Below, in pieces: positions 36,601-47,500 of a stretch of DNA of 64,000 bases. Numbering within the stretch: the stretch's first letter is position 1; each line of letters starts with the position of its first letter. Source of the stretch: Plutella xylostella (taxonomy: Eukaryota; Arthropoda; Insecta; Lepidoptera; Plutellidae); assembly GCF_932276165.1 (NCBI RefSeq), contig NC_063994.1, positions 10,850,001 to 10,914,000 on the forward strand. The letters run 5' to 3'. Under the pieces are notes generated by a model that did no database searches, was not told the origin of the DNA, and saw nothing but the letters and a program-made list of their open reading frames with translations. Made by a program: the position numbers and the translations under genes.

Positions 36601-39493
36601 GCTTTTTCCAAGTTTGCCTCCGGTCAAGGTGAAATCCTAGGTACTTGACTGAATCTTTATGTGGTAAAGGCTCATTCCCAAGTTTGACCTCCGGACAATC
36701 TTTCCTTCTTAGGGTGAAAGTGATATGATTGGATTTTGCTGCACTAGCTTTGATCTTCCAACACTTCATCCAATCATATATCTTGTTGAGGTGTGTTTGC
36801 AAGGTAGCTGATGCTTGCTCTGGACTGCCACTTGAAGTAAGCACAGCAGTATCGTCTGCAAATGTTGCAGTCATCACTGTTTCTGACACAGGAACATCGC
36901 TGGTATAAATAATATACAATGTCGGCCCAAGGACTGATCCTTGCGGTACCCCCGCTTGTATATCATACATGTCGGAAACAGAGTCATTTATTTTGACATA
37001 AAATGACCTGTGTTCAATATATGATTTCAGGAGTAGAAACATGTTATGAGGTAGGGTCTTCTTTATTTTATAAAGTAGGCCATTATGCCAAACTTTATCA
37101 AACGCCTGTTGTACATCCAGAAATACTCCACAGCAATAAAGCTTTTTTTCCAGGGCGTTTCTCACTTTTTCACAAACTCTGTGTACTTGTTCCACAGTCG
37201 AGTGATTGCTTCTGAATCCGAATTGATGTTCTGGGATTAGTTTCTTCTCTGTCATGCAAGCTTTTAGCCGCACAGAAAGTACCTTCTCGAAGACTTTTGA
37301 GAGCACTGGTAGCAGGCTGATTGGTCGGTAAGAAGACGTAAGATGTGGGGGTTTTCCCGCTTTGAGCACCATTGTTATTTGGGACACTTTCCAGATGTTC
37401 GGAAAATACCCGGTTCTCAGTATGCTATTGAAAATAATAGTTATGAGAGTTATGACTTTCTTTGGTAGTTGCCTTAATACTTCAGCGGTTATAAGGTCAA
37501 AACCTGGTGCTTTCTTTAATTGTAGATTCTGAATTGTTCTACGTACTTCAGAAGGGGTACAGGCAGCTAAAGGTGGACTGAGTTGGAGATCACTTTCTAG
37601 ATAGTTTTTGACTTCTTCATCTACAGTGTCTGATGTGAGGTCTTCATTAGGTTTAAACACATTTTTCAGAAACGCCGCGTAAGCTTCAGCTCTCTCTGTG
37701 TCTGTCCTCGCCCAACTTCCGTCTTCGGTTTTTAGTGGGTACTGAGCAAGTTGAGGCTTTAGTGTGCATTAATCTTACGAAAACGCTAAACCCTTTACTA
37801 AACAATTTATGAAGCTCTAAATTAATATCCTGCATGTGTCCTCCGTACACCGGGATCTATGGATAACGTAGGAGTTTTTTAGGTGCGGGATAACCTCAAA
37901 AACTTTGTCGCTTGTCTACGGCCTTTTTACTGCTCCTAAACTGTTATAAATGACTTTAAAGTCACAATTATTAGGTGAAAATGCTTCTACACTCGTAATA
38001 TTTGCACTGTTTTGAGTATTTATTGAGTCACAGAACTTACTACTTGACGCCATTTTTGTTGTCGTGATCAACAGCGCCGCGCGTGGTAAGAACCAGAACT
38101 AAATTCTTCAATTTGCCGCGGCATTATGTAAACGGCGTATGGATTGTCAATGAAATCTTTTGGCATATTATAAAATGACACGGCAATTTACATTTTGCCT
38201 TCGGCATATTACAAAACAGCGAGCGTTTGTAAACTGCCGACGCCGTATGTAAACGGCGAGATCTTACAAAATGCCTGCGACATTTACAAGACAGTTATTC
38301 CTATTATTCATTGGCTTATATTTATTGCACATCATTTTGCTTCTAGGTCATTCTTTAAATTTTATTAGTGTAATTAGGGTGAGCAATCTCAGCTATTGCA
38401 ACACCCAGGCTTGCTACTCCAGTTTTCTCGGGAGCTAGGCTGGCTGAGCTGAAATCAAGGGGATATGTACAAAGGTTCCACTCGAGAGACCCATGAACAG
38501 GAACTTCACCCCCTACCAGAATATTGAAAAATTATTGTAATCTGTACTGTATTCTTAACTATCTCATTGAATTGTGTTAACTTAACTTATAATATTATAA
38601 TATTTAATAACTAAATACCTACCATAAGTGATAACTACTAACTAATTACTAATATACCTACTTGTTAAATAATGCATGTGATATAAAAATATTTTACTAT
38701 TAAGTAGCGCTTAAACCCTTAATGGATTTCTGCTGCTTGTATTAGGCATATTGTATTTTTTTGTGTAATTTCTTATTCAATAAATAAATGAATGAATGAA
38801 TGAATGAATAGAATAGAATAGGGAGTGCAATATAAAGTCTTGTACATAATTGGGCCATCAAGTACTACTGTAACAGATACAATACACAGAGCAACTCACT
38901 CGGGAGCCAGCAGCACGAACACATTTCCATTTTCCTTGAGCGCAGCAGCCATGTCGGCGGCGTGGTCGGGGCGCGGCAGCAGCAGCGGCACGGTCTCGCC
39001 GGGGAACACCACGCCGGCGCCCAGCACGCCCGGCAGCCGCCCGCGCCAGCCCGGCTCCACCTCGCGCCCCGACACCTCCGACAGCGACGAGCCTAGGTAC
39101 TGAACAAGGAAGGGCATAACTAATTATATATTATAAATGTTTAATACATTAATAATATCATAAGATATGAAAAGTATGTTAGTAACACATTACACATAGA
39201 TTTTGAAAAGGCAGCTAAGTGCGCATAACTTATACCAACTATTTATAAATAAATGAAAAGGTTATAATAAAGTAGGCTACTTACCGAGTGTGTGGCGGGC
39301 AGCGTGATGTCGAAGCGCTCCACCTCCTCCTCCGGGAGCTCCTCGTCCGCGTCCGCCGGCCCCGAGTCATCGCCTGCAACAACCACCAGCTTAGAACCAA
39401 CCCTACTGGTGCGCAAAACCCAAAACAATACGACTTACTATTGTATTCATCATCTTCCTCCATGTTCCTTCTTCCTAGCAATCCCCGCAGCAT
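24615..39493 (-). CDS. CRBN: Cereblon (CRL4 substrate receptor)
   Basis: Substrate receptor of the CUL4-DDB1 ubiquitin ligase (fly homologue ohgata). Exons 5' to 3': 39493-39439, 39373-39285, 39099-38900, 34432-34283, 33452-33351, 32960-32839, 28791-28652, 26286-26184, 25776-25632, 24729-24615; phases agree; 406 residues (human 442). An acidic N-terminus leads to FDITLPATHSYLG and a LON-like domain. The CULT domain has zinc cysteines CSSC and CRHC, and the tri-Trp pocket in SWFPGYAW and GWK. It continues FTATKKTLRPQKFYALRRDNV and ends PPPLD. The start could be Met at 39493 or at 39463. In the pocket, Cys replaces the human His before SWF, and Ile occupies the human Val388 position. Introns hold most of the mobile DNA at 25-38 kb. 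Confidence 0.96.
24771..25350 (-). mobile_element. About 580-bp interspersed repeat, copy 2, in the last CRBN intron
   Basis: Nearly identical reverse copy of 12621-13200, from AAAACCGGCCAAGTGCGAG to TTTGCCATTTTGGCTACGG, with a (GACGGACA)n tract near 25264-25303. It begins about 40 bp upstream of the acceptor of the last CRBN exon. Confidence 0.75.
25891..26225 (-). repeat. 67-bp x 5 tandem array spanning a CRBN exon end and 5' splice site
   Basis: Five units (25891, 25958, 26025, 26092, 26159), the last four essentially identical, the first with two or three changes. Read on the minus strand each holds the last part of CRBN exon 8 (AMSSTGPRALYSNLG), the donor G|GTGAGT and 20-odd intron bases. 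Possible exon ends are 26184, 26117, 26050, 25983 and 25916. Only 26184, the first on the transcript, joins in frame to exon 9 and gives the cereblon sequence NLGGFMHD. Confidence 0.92.
26609..28614. mobile_element. hAT-like non-autonomous element in CRBN intron 7
   Basis: Inverted ends TTAGGGCATGCAATAC and GTATTGCATGCCCTAA, flanked by imperfect 8-bp repeats TTAGTAAT and TTAGTACA. Both subterminal regions are packed with the palindrome AATACCGGTATT. The 2 kb interior contains a retroelement tail (about 27780-27868) and no transposase. The right end is 38 bp from the end of CRBN exon 7. Confidence 0.65.
28857..29037. repeat. Minisatellite of about 32-bp units, split by a transposon
   Basis: Units of the type ACCATGCCGCATGTGCTATG followed by TATGTGTGTT repeat four or more times, with decay to the right. 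Similar units resume at 32749-32820 after the TIR element, so the array was the insertion target. Confidence 0.7.
30513..30776. mobile_element. 264-bp MITE with arms of about 65 bp
   Basis: Left arm ATTTTCAAAATGGCGACCTC...TCTTTAAGTC is mirrored by the right arm ending GAGGTCGCCATTTTGAAAAT. The middle repeats TTTTTGACAGATGTCA motifs. Non-coding. Confidence 0.75.
30821..32036 (-). mobile_element. Miniature LTR retrotransposon (TRIM-like)
   Basis: Direct repeats 31838-32036 (5' LTR on the minus strand) and 30821-31030 (3' LTR) differ by an 11-bp indel. Each begins TGTAGCGACACATG and ends TATACCCA on the minus strand. TTGGTGACCTCCGACAAA follows the 5' LTR like a primer-binding leader. A purine tract AACGGGGGAAGTGA precedes the 3' LTR. 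The 800-bp interior has only short open frames and no gag or pol that I recognise. Confidence 0.7.
33267..33360 (-). repeat. Imperfect duplication of a CRBN 5' splice site, 77-bp offset
   Basis: GTACTGACCTGGGCGA, which on the minus strand is the end of CRBN exon 5 plus its donor (CCCAG|GTCAGTAC), occurs at 33267-33282 and again at 33344-33359. ACACTG(T/C)-type repeats lie between. The copy nearer the exon body (exon end 33351) keeps the frame; the other would add 77 nt. Confidence 0.75.
33981..34249 (-). mobile_element. Full-length tRNA-type SINE (tail A) in CRBN
   Basis: On the minus strand it starts CGAATGGCGTAGTGGTTAGTG (A box) and GGTTCGATTCC (B box), then CCGGCTGGGGCAGATATTTG, and ends in GGCGTGAGTGTGTGT. 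Target duplications CCCTAAGTAAGTCA (33967-33980) and CCCTAAATAAGTCA (34250-34263) differ by one base. Confidence 0.85.
34519..35429 (+). pseudogene. Mariner transposon, internally deleted transposase relic
   Basis: Inverted ends CGAGGGCGGGTCAATAAGTC and its complement, flanked by TA. The plus strand from about 34699 reads in broken frames as a mariner transposase: MEKTEFLMLTKS, later TPEMIEKIHDMVLADRR, MKKLSARWVPHLLT, then a jump to a C-terminal GDYVEK. The segment with the second and third catalytic Asp residues is deleted, and there are several frame breaks. 911 bp. Confidence 0.85.
35670..38282. mobile_element. TIR element with arms of about 100 bp, split by a Jockey LINE
   Basis: TGTCGCAGGCA and then CTCGCCGTTTACATACGGCG open the left arm; the right arm (about 38160-38282) is its inverse. 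ACAAACGCTCGCTGTTTTG is shared by both. The short direct repeat TTTA may be the target duplication. The interior is mostly the Jockey insertion at 36041-37764. Confidence 0.7.
36041..37764 (-). mobile_element. Jockey-clade non-LTR retrotransposon, 5'-truncated
   Basis: A 493-codon open frame (37660-36179), extendable to about 37755 without its original start, encodes a reverse transcriptase: KAPGFDLITAEVL, SSYRPISLLPVLSKVFEK, FGFRSNHSTVEQ, FLDVQQAFDKVWH, QAGVPQGSVLGP, the catalytic TATFADDTAVL, VKYLGFHLDRRQTW and a Jockey-like C-terminus ending KRNHIWDNYSVE. The endonuclease half is missing. A poly(A) tail appears as poly(T) near 36041-36055. TGCATT borders both ends. The RT frame is intact. 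Confidence 0.9.
38390..38820. repeat. Retroelement-tail relic with (GAAT)n end in CRBN intron 3
   Basis: AGGTTCCACTCGAGAGACCC and ACAGGAACTTCACCCCCTACC resemble the tail seen at 27780-27868 and 49846-49920. The stretch ends in (TGAA)n then (TAGAA)n near 38785-38820. Confidence 0.45.
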
Positions 39494-40164
39494 CAAAAGA
39501 TTTTAATGAGGATAAATTGTGAATATGGTTCGTTGGGATATTGTTTTAATGGTTTTCAATAAGATTTGGGTTTGTTTTGTAATACAAAACCACTTCCACC
39601 AAAACAAAACAATGAAAAAAGATTGCAACTTTTGACAGAAAACGTCTGTAGTAGAGGACTATTCTGTGTCTTTGGTCCTGTGATCATTAGGCTAGTATAT
39701 ATCTCAGAATAAGTATATTTGGTTTTTGCTATCCTGTCCTGTAAATATGTACCCGTTTCGCATGAAAGAATCTAGGATAAAATTTCTTCATCTCATCAAT
39801 GACTACAAACTGCAATAGTAGGTACCTATTGTATTTGTACTTATAACCATTAGGTACTATAATCATAGCCTCCTCGTTCTTGGTCATAGAAATATGTAAA
39901 ATTTAAAACAGCATAAGGACTGATATCCTAGATTATTTTGCAGTGCTTTATATGGATAATTATTTAGCATCTAGTTACTGAAAATTGCGTGAAATACCTA
40001 TTTTAATTTTCTTTGCTGTGTGCCATAGCCTTTCTGTAAATTTTTATTATATCGCATACTGTCATTTTTGAAGTTACCAAAATTATTCTGTGATTCTTAA
40101 ATTCTTTTTTTTTATTGTACACACACATTTACGCACACATGCACACAAATCTCGTGTGAAGTGG

Positions 40165-41466
40165 TATAGTGCCACAATCTTATGCCCCCGTATTTTGTAA
40201 CTTTTTGAGAGTTAGCAACCGGTGATAATTGGTATCAACTTAGAGACTTATTAACCGAAAACACCAAAAGTCTTAGTGAAAGAAATATGCAAGAAGCCTA
40301 ACAATATATCCTTACATTGAACATAAAAGTTTGTGAAATCAGATTAGTCAGTAAAAAGTTATTAATTAATAAAGCTCTAAGTTGGCAGCCATTTTATACC
40401 AACCAACCCCACTCGGAGTTACATAATACGGGGGCTGTTCCGGTGGTCGAAATGTGCAACAACGAGACGTCATTGTCAAACGTCATTTCATACTCTGTGC
40501 GTTATTTGAGTTGTCAATTTCTGCGAAGAGGCTGACGCTACGTTATTTAATTTGTTTTGTGATTTCCTGGGTGAAATAATGCCAAAAGCGCTAAAGTGTG
40601 ATGCAAGAAAAGTAATACTAGATATATTGGCTTTTATGTAGGAAGAATAACGTATTCAGGCGCCTTTAATTCCATTTGAAAAATTGGAAGAACGAGTTGC
40701 AGCGGCTACAGGTTAGTGTTGCCAAACATGATGAATAATTTTACCCATATACTCCATGTAATTTTATTAATATTTTCTCGAGAGACCCGTGCCCCAGCAG
40801 TGGGGACGGGATGGGTCGTGATGAAAAGTATATAATCTTTATTTTTCTTTGATTACAGGTGTGAGGACATGACATGACACTTTAAATATTAGGCAGTATA
40901 CCAAGAAGAATTTCGCGCATCTGCAGCGATTTTAGACGACATAATGATGATTAATGACATGTTCTCCCAACCTATCAAGGGTTGGCTGGAAGAAATTGCT
41001 TTTTGGCAATTAGCCTTTGTACATTGTCTGAATTTCTTTTAATTTTATGCTCTTGTTTTTTGTTACTTTAGAAAATGTAAAATAAAGTGTTCAAAAATAA
41101 TAATTAGTAGTTTTTTTAAGTCTATCTATCTCGTTATTCCCACGACCCACAGACATTACCTATACCATTGTAATCTAGATTTAATCTCCTATATCAGAAC
41201 CGTAATCAGAACAAATTTTATTTCTGTTCGCCGTGGACAAATTTTCTATACAACAAATTTCGTTTGTTATATTATATCCTCTTTCATTTACTATCGACCC
41301 TATATTTTGATTTATCTATACTTATGAATGTACCTAATTATAACAATAGGTAATAGCAGAAATGCATTGTCGTTTAAACCACAAATAGGTAAAATTTAAT
41401 CGATGGCAACACTGGATTCGGTCACAGCGACGTCGTCACCGGAACAGATAAGATTGTGGCACTATA
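40165..41466 (+). mobile_element. TIR element family X, copy next to TMEM131, with a nested MITE
   Basis: Ends TATAGTGCCACAATCTTA and TAAGATTGTGGCACTATA. The body matches 13862-15224 in reverse, which lacks the 252-bp MITE present here at 40184-40435. It includes CCGTGCCCCAGCAGTGGGGACG, a tail motif shared with SINEs. No transposase frame seen. Confidence 0.7.
40184..40435. mobile_element. 252-bp MITE with GCCCCCGTATT ends, inserted in element X
   Basis: Same length and ends as 15993-16244 but in reverse orientation. It splits the left end of element X between CAATCTTA and TGTTCCGG. Confidence 0.75.
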
Positions 41467-41565
41467 ATGTGATGTGATGTGACGAGATCACAATTTCGTA
41501 CAAAAATCCCATGTTACTCGAGAAATGTGAATAAAAAGTGATTGTTTTCAAATAATTAATTCAAA

Positions 41566-44500
41566 ATGAATCGGCAAATACTTCGGTTTTATGTTTTTGT
41601 GTTGACACTGCTGGAGATATCCCTGAACTCCAAGCTGACAGCGCAGGGAAAGAGTCATGGTAAAATCGATTCTTATTTTGCGAGAATGCGTGCTCCTAGT
41701 CGGGGCAGGAACAAAGTCCCGCGGGCTTAATGTTGGGGTTGATGTGTTGAATCGTCGCCAAATCGGTGCCGCCAAAGTAAATAAGTAGGCAGCGGCGGGA
41801 GAGTTGGCGGTGGCGGTGGTGGCCCAGTGCTGCGTGATGTGTTGGTCGGAGTACTTCCGCAGGAGCCCCCGCACAGCTGTCCGCGGCCCCGGGCCGGTGC
41901 AGCGCGGCAGCTGCACCCGCCCCCCCGCGCCCCGCGCCCCGCACCCCCCGCACCATGTGCTCGAGTTACCCCCTGCACTGCATCTATTCATAACTTGCTA
42001 CAATAATCACCACCACCAACTATGCATGAATGAATGAACCAGAACTTTCTCACTGAAACTCCATTACTTGACCTTCCAAGCCATTTAAATTGAAAATAAA
42101 GTCAATGTTTATTTACAAAAAACACCTATCACCTGCCCCCATTTTAAGATACCAAAACCATGCATTTAAAATACCCTGCTAAGTTAAGTCTCAGATACTC
42201 TGATTGCATCTATCTATGATTGTGTTGATGTGTGATAATAATGCTAATCTTATATTTGCATAACTTACCTGTTTGCCCGTCTTGGCACTGATAGCTAGTG
42301 ACATGGCTGGCAATGAAAGTGAAACCATTACTTGTTTACCAGCTGTTCTATTTGATATATTACACTCAACTCACTAAAATAATAATAAGATATGTAGGTA
42401 CTCAGATACAGCCTTCTATGTGTCCCATTGATTGAAAATTGCACCCTATACCATGCCATTTAATTTTGATCAATGTATATTCAAAGAATAGTTTCTGTGG
42501 TTTATTTGGTTTGACTAAACTCCAGTTTTGGGTGAGGCTCTTGTGGGCAGATGGGATGTAGTGCAGGGTTTTTAATGGTATAAAGCTGCATGTACATTTT
42601 TAAATTGGACCTGGTCTTGAAATAAAGATAATTTATTTATTCACTAAAGCCAGCCAGAACTTATTTTAGTAGCTGTACATCAGTAAAATAAAGGTTTGTG
42701 TTTCTGTTTGCAGGTGTGCTACATGACCCTTTGATATCGGACGGAATCACATTTCAGGTATGTGAGGAAACCTACATATATTATAATCTAACAATAACTA
42801 GAAATTTAGTATAAAAATTGTTACTACACATTTAATAAATTCTTGTATGATTTTTAAACGTGAATTATAAGCACACAACAAAGTCTGCCATTTAAACTGT
42901 GGCATGGTATTTTTATCAGCATAACAAAAGTTGTCTCATCAATAGCTAGGAGGCTATAAGGGGCCGTCCATTAATCACGTGAGGCTCAAAGGGGGGGGGG
43001 AGGGGGGTACGGAAAACCTCACGAAACATCACGAGGGGGGAGGGGGGGTCTTGTTAGACATCACATGTATTAATTTTTTGGTCAAAAACCGCTAGGTATT
43101 TCTGAACCGAAATTTTTAACGGCACAAAAATTTTCATGATTTTTAGTATGACCTTGATTGACTCGCACGCCGTTGCTAAGCAACGACTGCCCGCGCGCCG
43201 CGAAAGACAGCCTCGTGTCGTTGCAATTTTCGTTATATTTTTTCTAGTCAAAAATTGCCTTTACATAGACTTCCAAAAAAATACACGTGATCCATGGGGG
43301 GGGAGTGGGGGTTAGACCCAAACCTCACCAAATATCACCAGGGGGGAGGGGGGGGGTCAAAAAATGAGAAAAACGACCTCACATGATTAATGGACGGCCC
43401 CTAACCTCCTGATTGAGTTGTAAGATAAATCCTCACAAATTTACATCTGTATTCCTTGAATGAAAACTGTTTGCAACAGGCCTGTAACATACATATTATG
43501 TAAACAACAAAGTTCCAATGAGAGAGAAACAATCCTAAAAGCTTTGATTGAAGTATCTACACTTTTAAGTAAGACAATTTTTTTGTATTTTTGTTTGTAT
43601 TGATTAGGAGGATCCAAATCTACGTGGCTGATTTTAAATTTCTTTCTTTAATATAAAGCCACATCCTTCCTGTATGTATAGAGACGCGTGCAGTAAACAC
43701 TGGGAGGCCTTTGCCCAGCAGTGGGTCACTGAAATGGATACATAAAAAAATAAAATAAAAAAATCCTGTATGTAGGCCAGAATTTCCACTGGGGAATGGA
43801 AAAGCGATACAATAATTTACTCATACATATACAATGACACAACTCACTCAAAAACAACAATTGTCCCCACCCCAGGAATGGGGCACAGAGACGGTGCCAG
43901 TCGACACGGGCGGCGACCCGGGCGCGGAGGCGGCGCTGACCGTGTCGCCGGCGGAGCTGCACTTCGGCCCGTCGGAGCTGGGCGTGGCGCACGCGCGCAC
44001 GGTCACGCTGACCAACCGCTCCAACAGCACGCTGCACCTCGCCTCCGTGGCCGGCTCCACGCCGCACTTCCACGCCAGCTTCTTCGACTCCAAGGTGAGG
44101 GGGCAGCGGGGCGCTAGCTGGAGACACTTACCTCTAGGTGCCACTTGAGCTATAGTAACTGGGGTAAGAATATCCTTTCAGGAATATTTTTTTTACACTG
44201 GAATACAAGTAAACTCTAGTGTAAAGGCAAGGCCACCTATTGTTGAGTTAATTACCTAAGTGAAATAATTACTGTGCTGAAATACTGAAATTGAATCCTT
44301 TTTCGACCGAATGACGCAGTGGTTAGTGACCCTGACTTCTGAGCCGATGGTCCCGGGTTCGATTCCCGGCTGGGGCAGATATTTGTTTAAACACAGATAT
44401 TTGTACTCGGGTCTTGGGTGTTGATATTTATATTTAGTATCTATCTATCTATGTATTTGTGTAGATATATCAGCTGTCCGACACCCATAACACAGGTTCT

Positions 44501-47500
44501 GCCTAGCTTGGGTTCGGATGGCCGTGTGTGAGATGTCCCCACATATTTATTTATTTATTTATATTTATTTTAAGTTCTAGAGAATATTTTACAACTAGAA
44601 AACATAATTATACACATGTACCAAGGTTAACTGGTAGAAAATGCTGCTAGCATTAAGTTCGCCTTTGTACTAATTTACTTTGTTCAATTAAGAATTTAAT
44701 AATAATACCATATACCTACGTCTATCATATTATTAAGTAGGTAAGTACCTACTTGTGATAGTAAACAAGCATTCAGTAGTAATTCTATTATCAGGTCATT
44801 GGTCAGTCGTCGTCACGGGAAGTGAGGCGATAGTGTGACCCCACTGGGGCAGTGGTAGTCTGTCGATGTCGTGGCGATCACAAGTTATATTTAATGTTAC
44901 ATCTAAATCTTATGCTATCCCTCAAGTGGATTTTATATGATAAGAGTATGCTGGTGTCCTCACCAGCTCGTGTGAGACTAGAGACTGATGTTGTATGAGA
45001 CCGCTCGGATCACTTGAATACACGAGGAGTAGCATAATAGTAACTCGGTCCGTGCATACCCACAGTAATAGTTACAATTTTATTGTCACTGTTGTCTTGT
45101 CTAGTCTACAGGATAGGCTTGTTACCAACATCGAATGTCGAGGTAGCTGACGCAGTAGCCACGCCCACTGCAGCAATCAGTAGGTACTTCCGTCTAAACT
45201 AAACAATCAGTTCATTTACTACTAATTACGCTCATTATCACCAGCCGCCTCACTAGACAATACAACAGTGGCATTACAATTGTATGTATCATAGCAATAT
45301 TGTGGCAGGTCGCTTGCTACTAATTTTATTCATTCTTCAGTCTAGTAATAGGATAACTACAAAATGATAAAAATAATATTGGCTTTAATACAAGATATAA
45401 ATATAAAATACGTATGTTTGAACTGACTATAAAATGAAATATAGTTTTGGTATTTTCTGTAAGCTTTCATAATCTAACCGACACTTTAAAGTTGTTCTTG
45501 AATGATACAGGAGATCTGCATACAGTTTGTGTTTACCTTTTATATTGACTTCCTTGTTTGTTCCCTTGACACCGTGTTATCATTATCACATCACATCATA
45601 GTGGCAGATTGATAGATTGCTGAAGCAATCTGCAACCTGATAATCACTGATGCACTTTACTGATTCTAAAACTGTAGCTGTAGATATATTATATATAAAG
45701 GGAAATACAGTATGTAATAGTAGAAACAGTAGGGTGTGCAATTTGCAACGCAAACATGGGACATCTAACTATCATCTACATGTATAATTTGCTCTTGTTT
45801 GCTATATTGCGTCACGAATATCTAATAAATTTACATCTGACGAAATTCGCACATTCCACATAATATATGTACAAGAAGTGTTTTTTGTAATGCTCTCTGT
45901 TCTGTGTGAAGTATTGTAATGGAAATTTAAAATACATAGGTACAATATATTGGAGGTGTGTCTTATCGTTTGTGTTTGTATGAGGTCATCTTTGAGCGAG
46001 ATAAGACATAATGTATTGTAATATCTTATGCTGTGCATGACGGGTGAACATCTGTATTAACATAATGTATAATTCATTACGAATAACACGCTGTAGATTG
46101 AAAACAAATATTCTACTTCCTAAACAAATATTTATTTGTTCTGTTAAATTTTAAATAACATCTGTACTTGTTGATTTAAATGCGTGTTCCACTTGCTATT
46201 TAAGTACTTACATTGAAAGTTTCGGTAGTTAATGTAAAATACAACAGCTTTAAATTTTGAAAATTATATAAAAAAAAGGAATTTTCGATATTAATATAAA
46301 AAATATTAATAACCAACTATCGTATGCCCTATTTTGTATCGGTCGTATGTGCTGAATGTGAAGAAAATACTCCATTCGAAAATATCCCGACCGAAGGTCA
46401 GAAAACTACTCTGAGGGGCCAATATGCCACGCCGGGGGGACAGAAATCGACGTCGGGGGGACAACACGCCAGGGGGACAGGAGCCTCGTCAGGGGTGCGG
46501 GAAAAGTCCGCCTTTGACGTCCCACTAACGGTCAAGCTCGAACTTTTCCTGCGCCACCGTGCCTGGCCAGTCACCGCTCGCAGCCGCCGCCATGAAGACA
46601 TCGCAGTCGCAGCCCGCATCCAACATCATCACTGTCCTTCTGGTCTTCTATAGCGAATGATATTTTAAAAATAGTAATTTACCTTTCGTTTTGAAATGTT
46701 TCAGTGTGTACAACAACCATAAACAACCATAACTTACGGTGTCCCACAAGGAGATGCCTTAGGCCCCATATTATTCCCTACCAATGTGATTAAAGTCATC
46801 ACAGGGACATTAGCAATAAGCAACAAATTTTAACTCTATCTGATCCTTTCGTTTTGAAATGTTTCAGTATGTGAGCTTCCGAGTCATATAATCACATCTG
46901 AATGTATGTAGACAACTTATGAGTGATGCCTCAAGTAACGAGTAGCGTTGTTGCAGACGCTGGCGCCGCACGCCAACACGTCGTTCAGCGTGGTGTTCGT
47001 GGGGCGGCGCGAGGGGCTCGCCTCCGCGCGCCTGCACCTGCACTCCTCCGCCGCCCCGCTCGCCTACTCCGTGAGTATACACACTACATGACTACACTGT
47101 AGAAAGATGCATAAATGTAGAAGCCGGCCGCGCAGCACAGCACATAAAAGATTATCTTTCTTGCTCTCGCATTCGCTCACGGATTACACATACTCTAGCA
47201 TCCATTATAAAATTTGCCCTGCCCTGCGCGGCTTGCGTCCGAGCATATTGCCTAGGCCCTAGGTTAATGATGTTTCCTATATTTTACTTCATGATATCTG
47301 AGTGACTTTACTATTCAATACGAAGGAATCTCCTTGGTGTCTCCCCGGCAGGTGTCGGCGGTGGGCGTGGCGTCGCGCTGGGGGCTGTGGCCGTGGCTGC
47401 ACGCGGCGGTGCCGGCCGGCGCGCGCCTCGCGCCCACGCTCAGCCTCACCAACCCCACCGACAAGCCCGTGCAGGTAATAAGTCTCTCATTCACCCGAAG

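Larger units (their letters stand above)
39494..41565. promoter_or_regulatory. Divergent CRBN/TMEM131 intergenic region
   Basis: About 2.07 kb separates the two start codons on opposite strands. The CRBN-proximal 670 bp is AT-rich unique-looking sequence. The TMEM131 side is filled by TIR element X, which ends 99 bp before the ATG. No TATA box stands out. Confidence 0.5.

Noticed and set aside
36179..37660. Host gene candidate because of its 493-codon frame
   Set aside because: It has FADD and other non-LTR reverse-transcriptase motifs and a poly(A) tail, so it is a Jockey element.
44303..44400. Possible tRNA gene
   Set aside because: A and B boxes are present but the molecule continues into a SINE body with a repeat tail; it is a retroposed SINE.
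46324..46653. 109-codon plus-strand open frame in TMEM131 intron 3
   Set aside because: No recognisable domain or splice support; low-complexity GGGGGGACA steps and GC richness can keep a frame open by chance.
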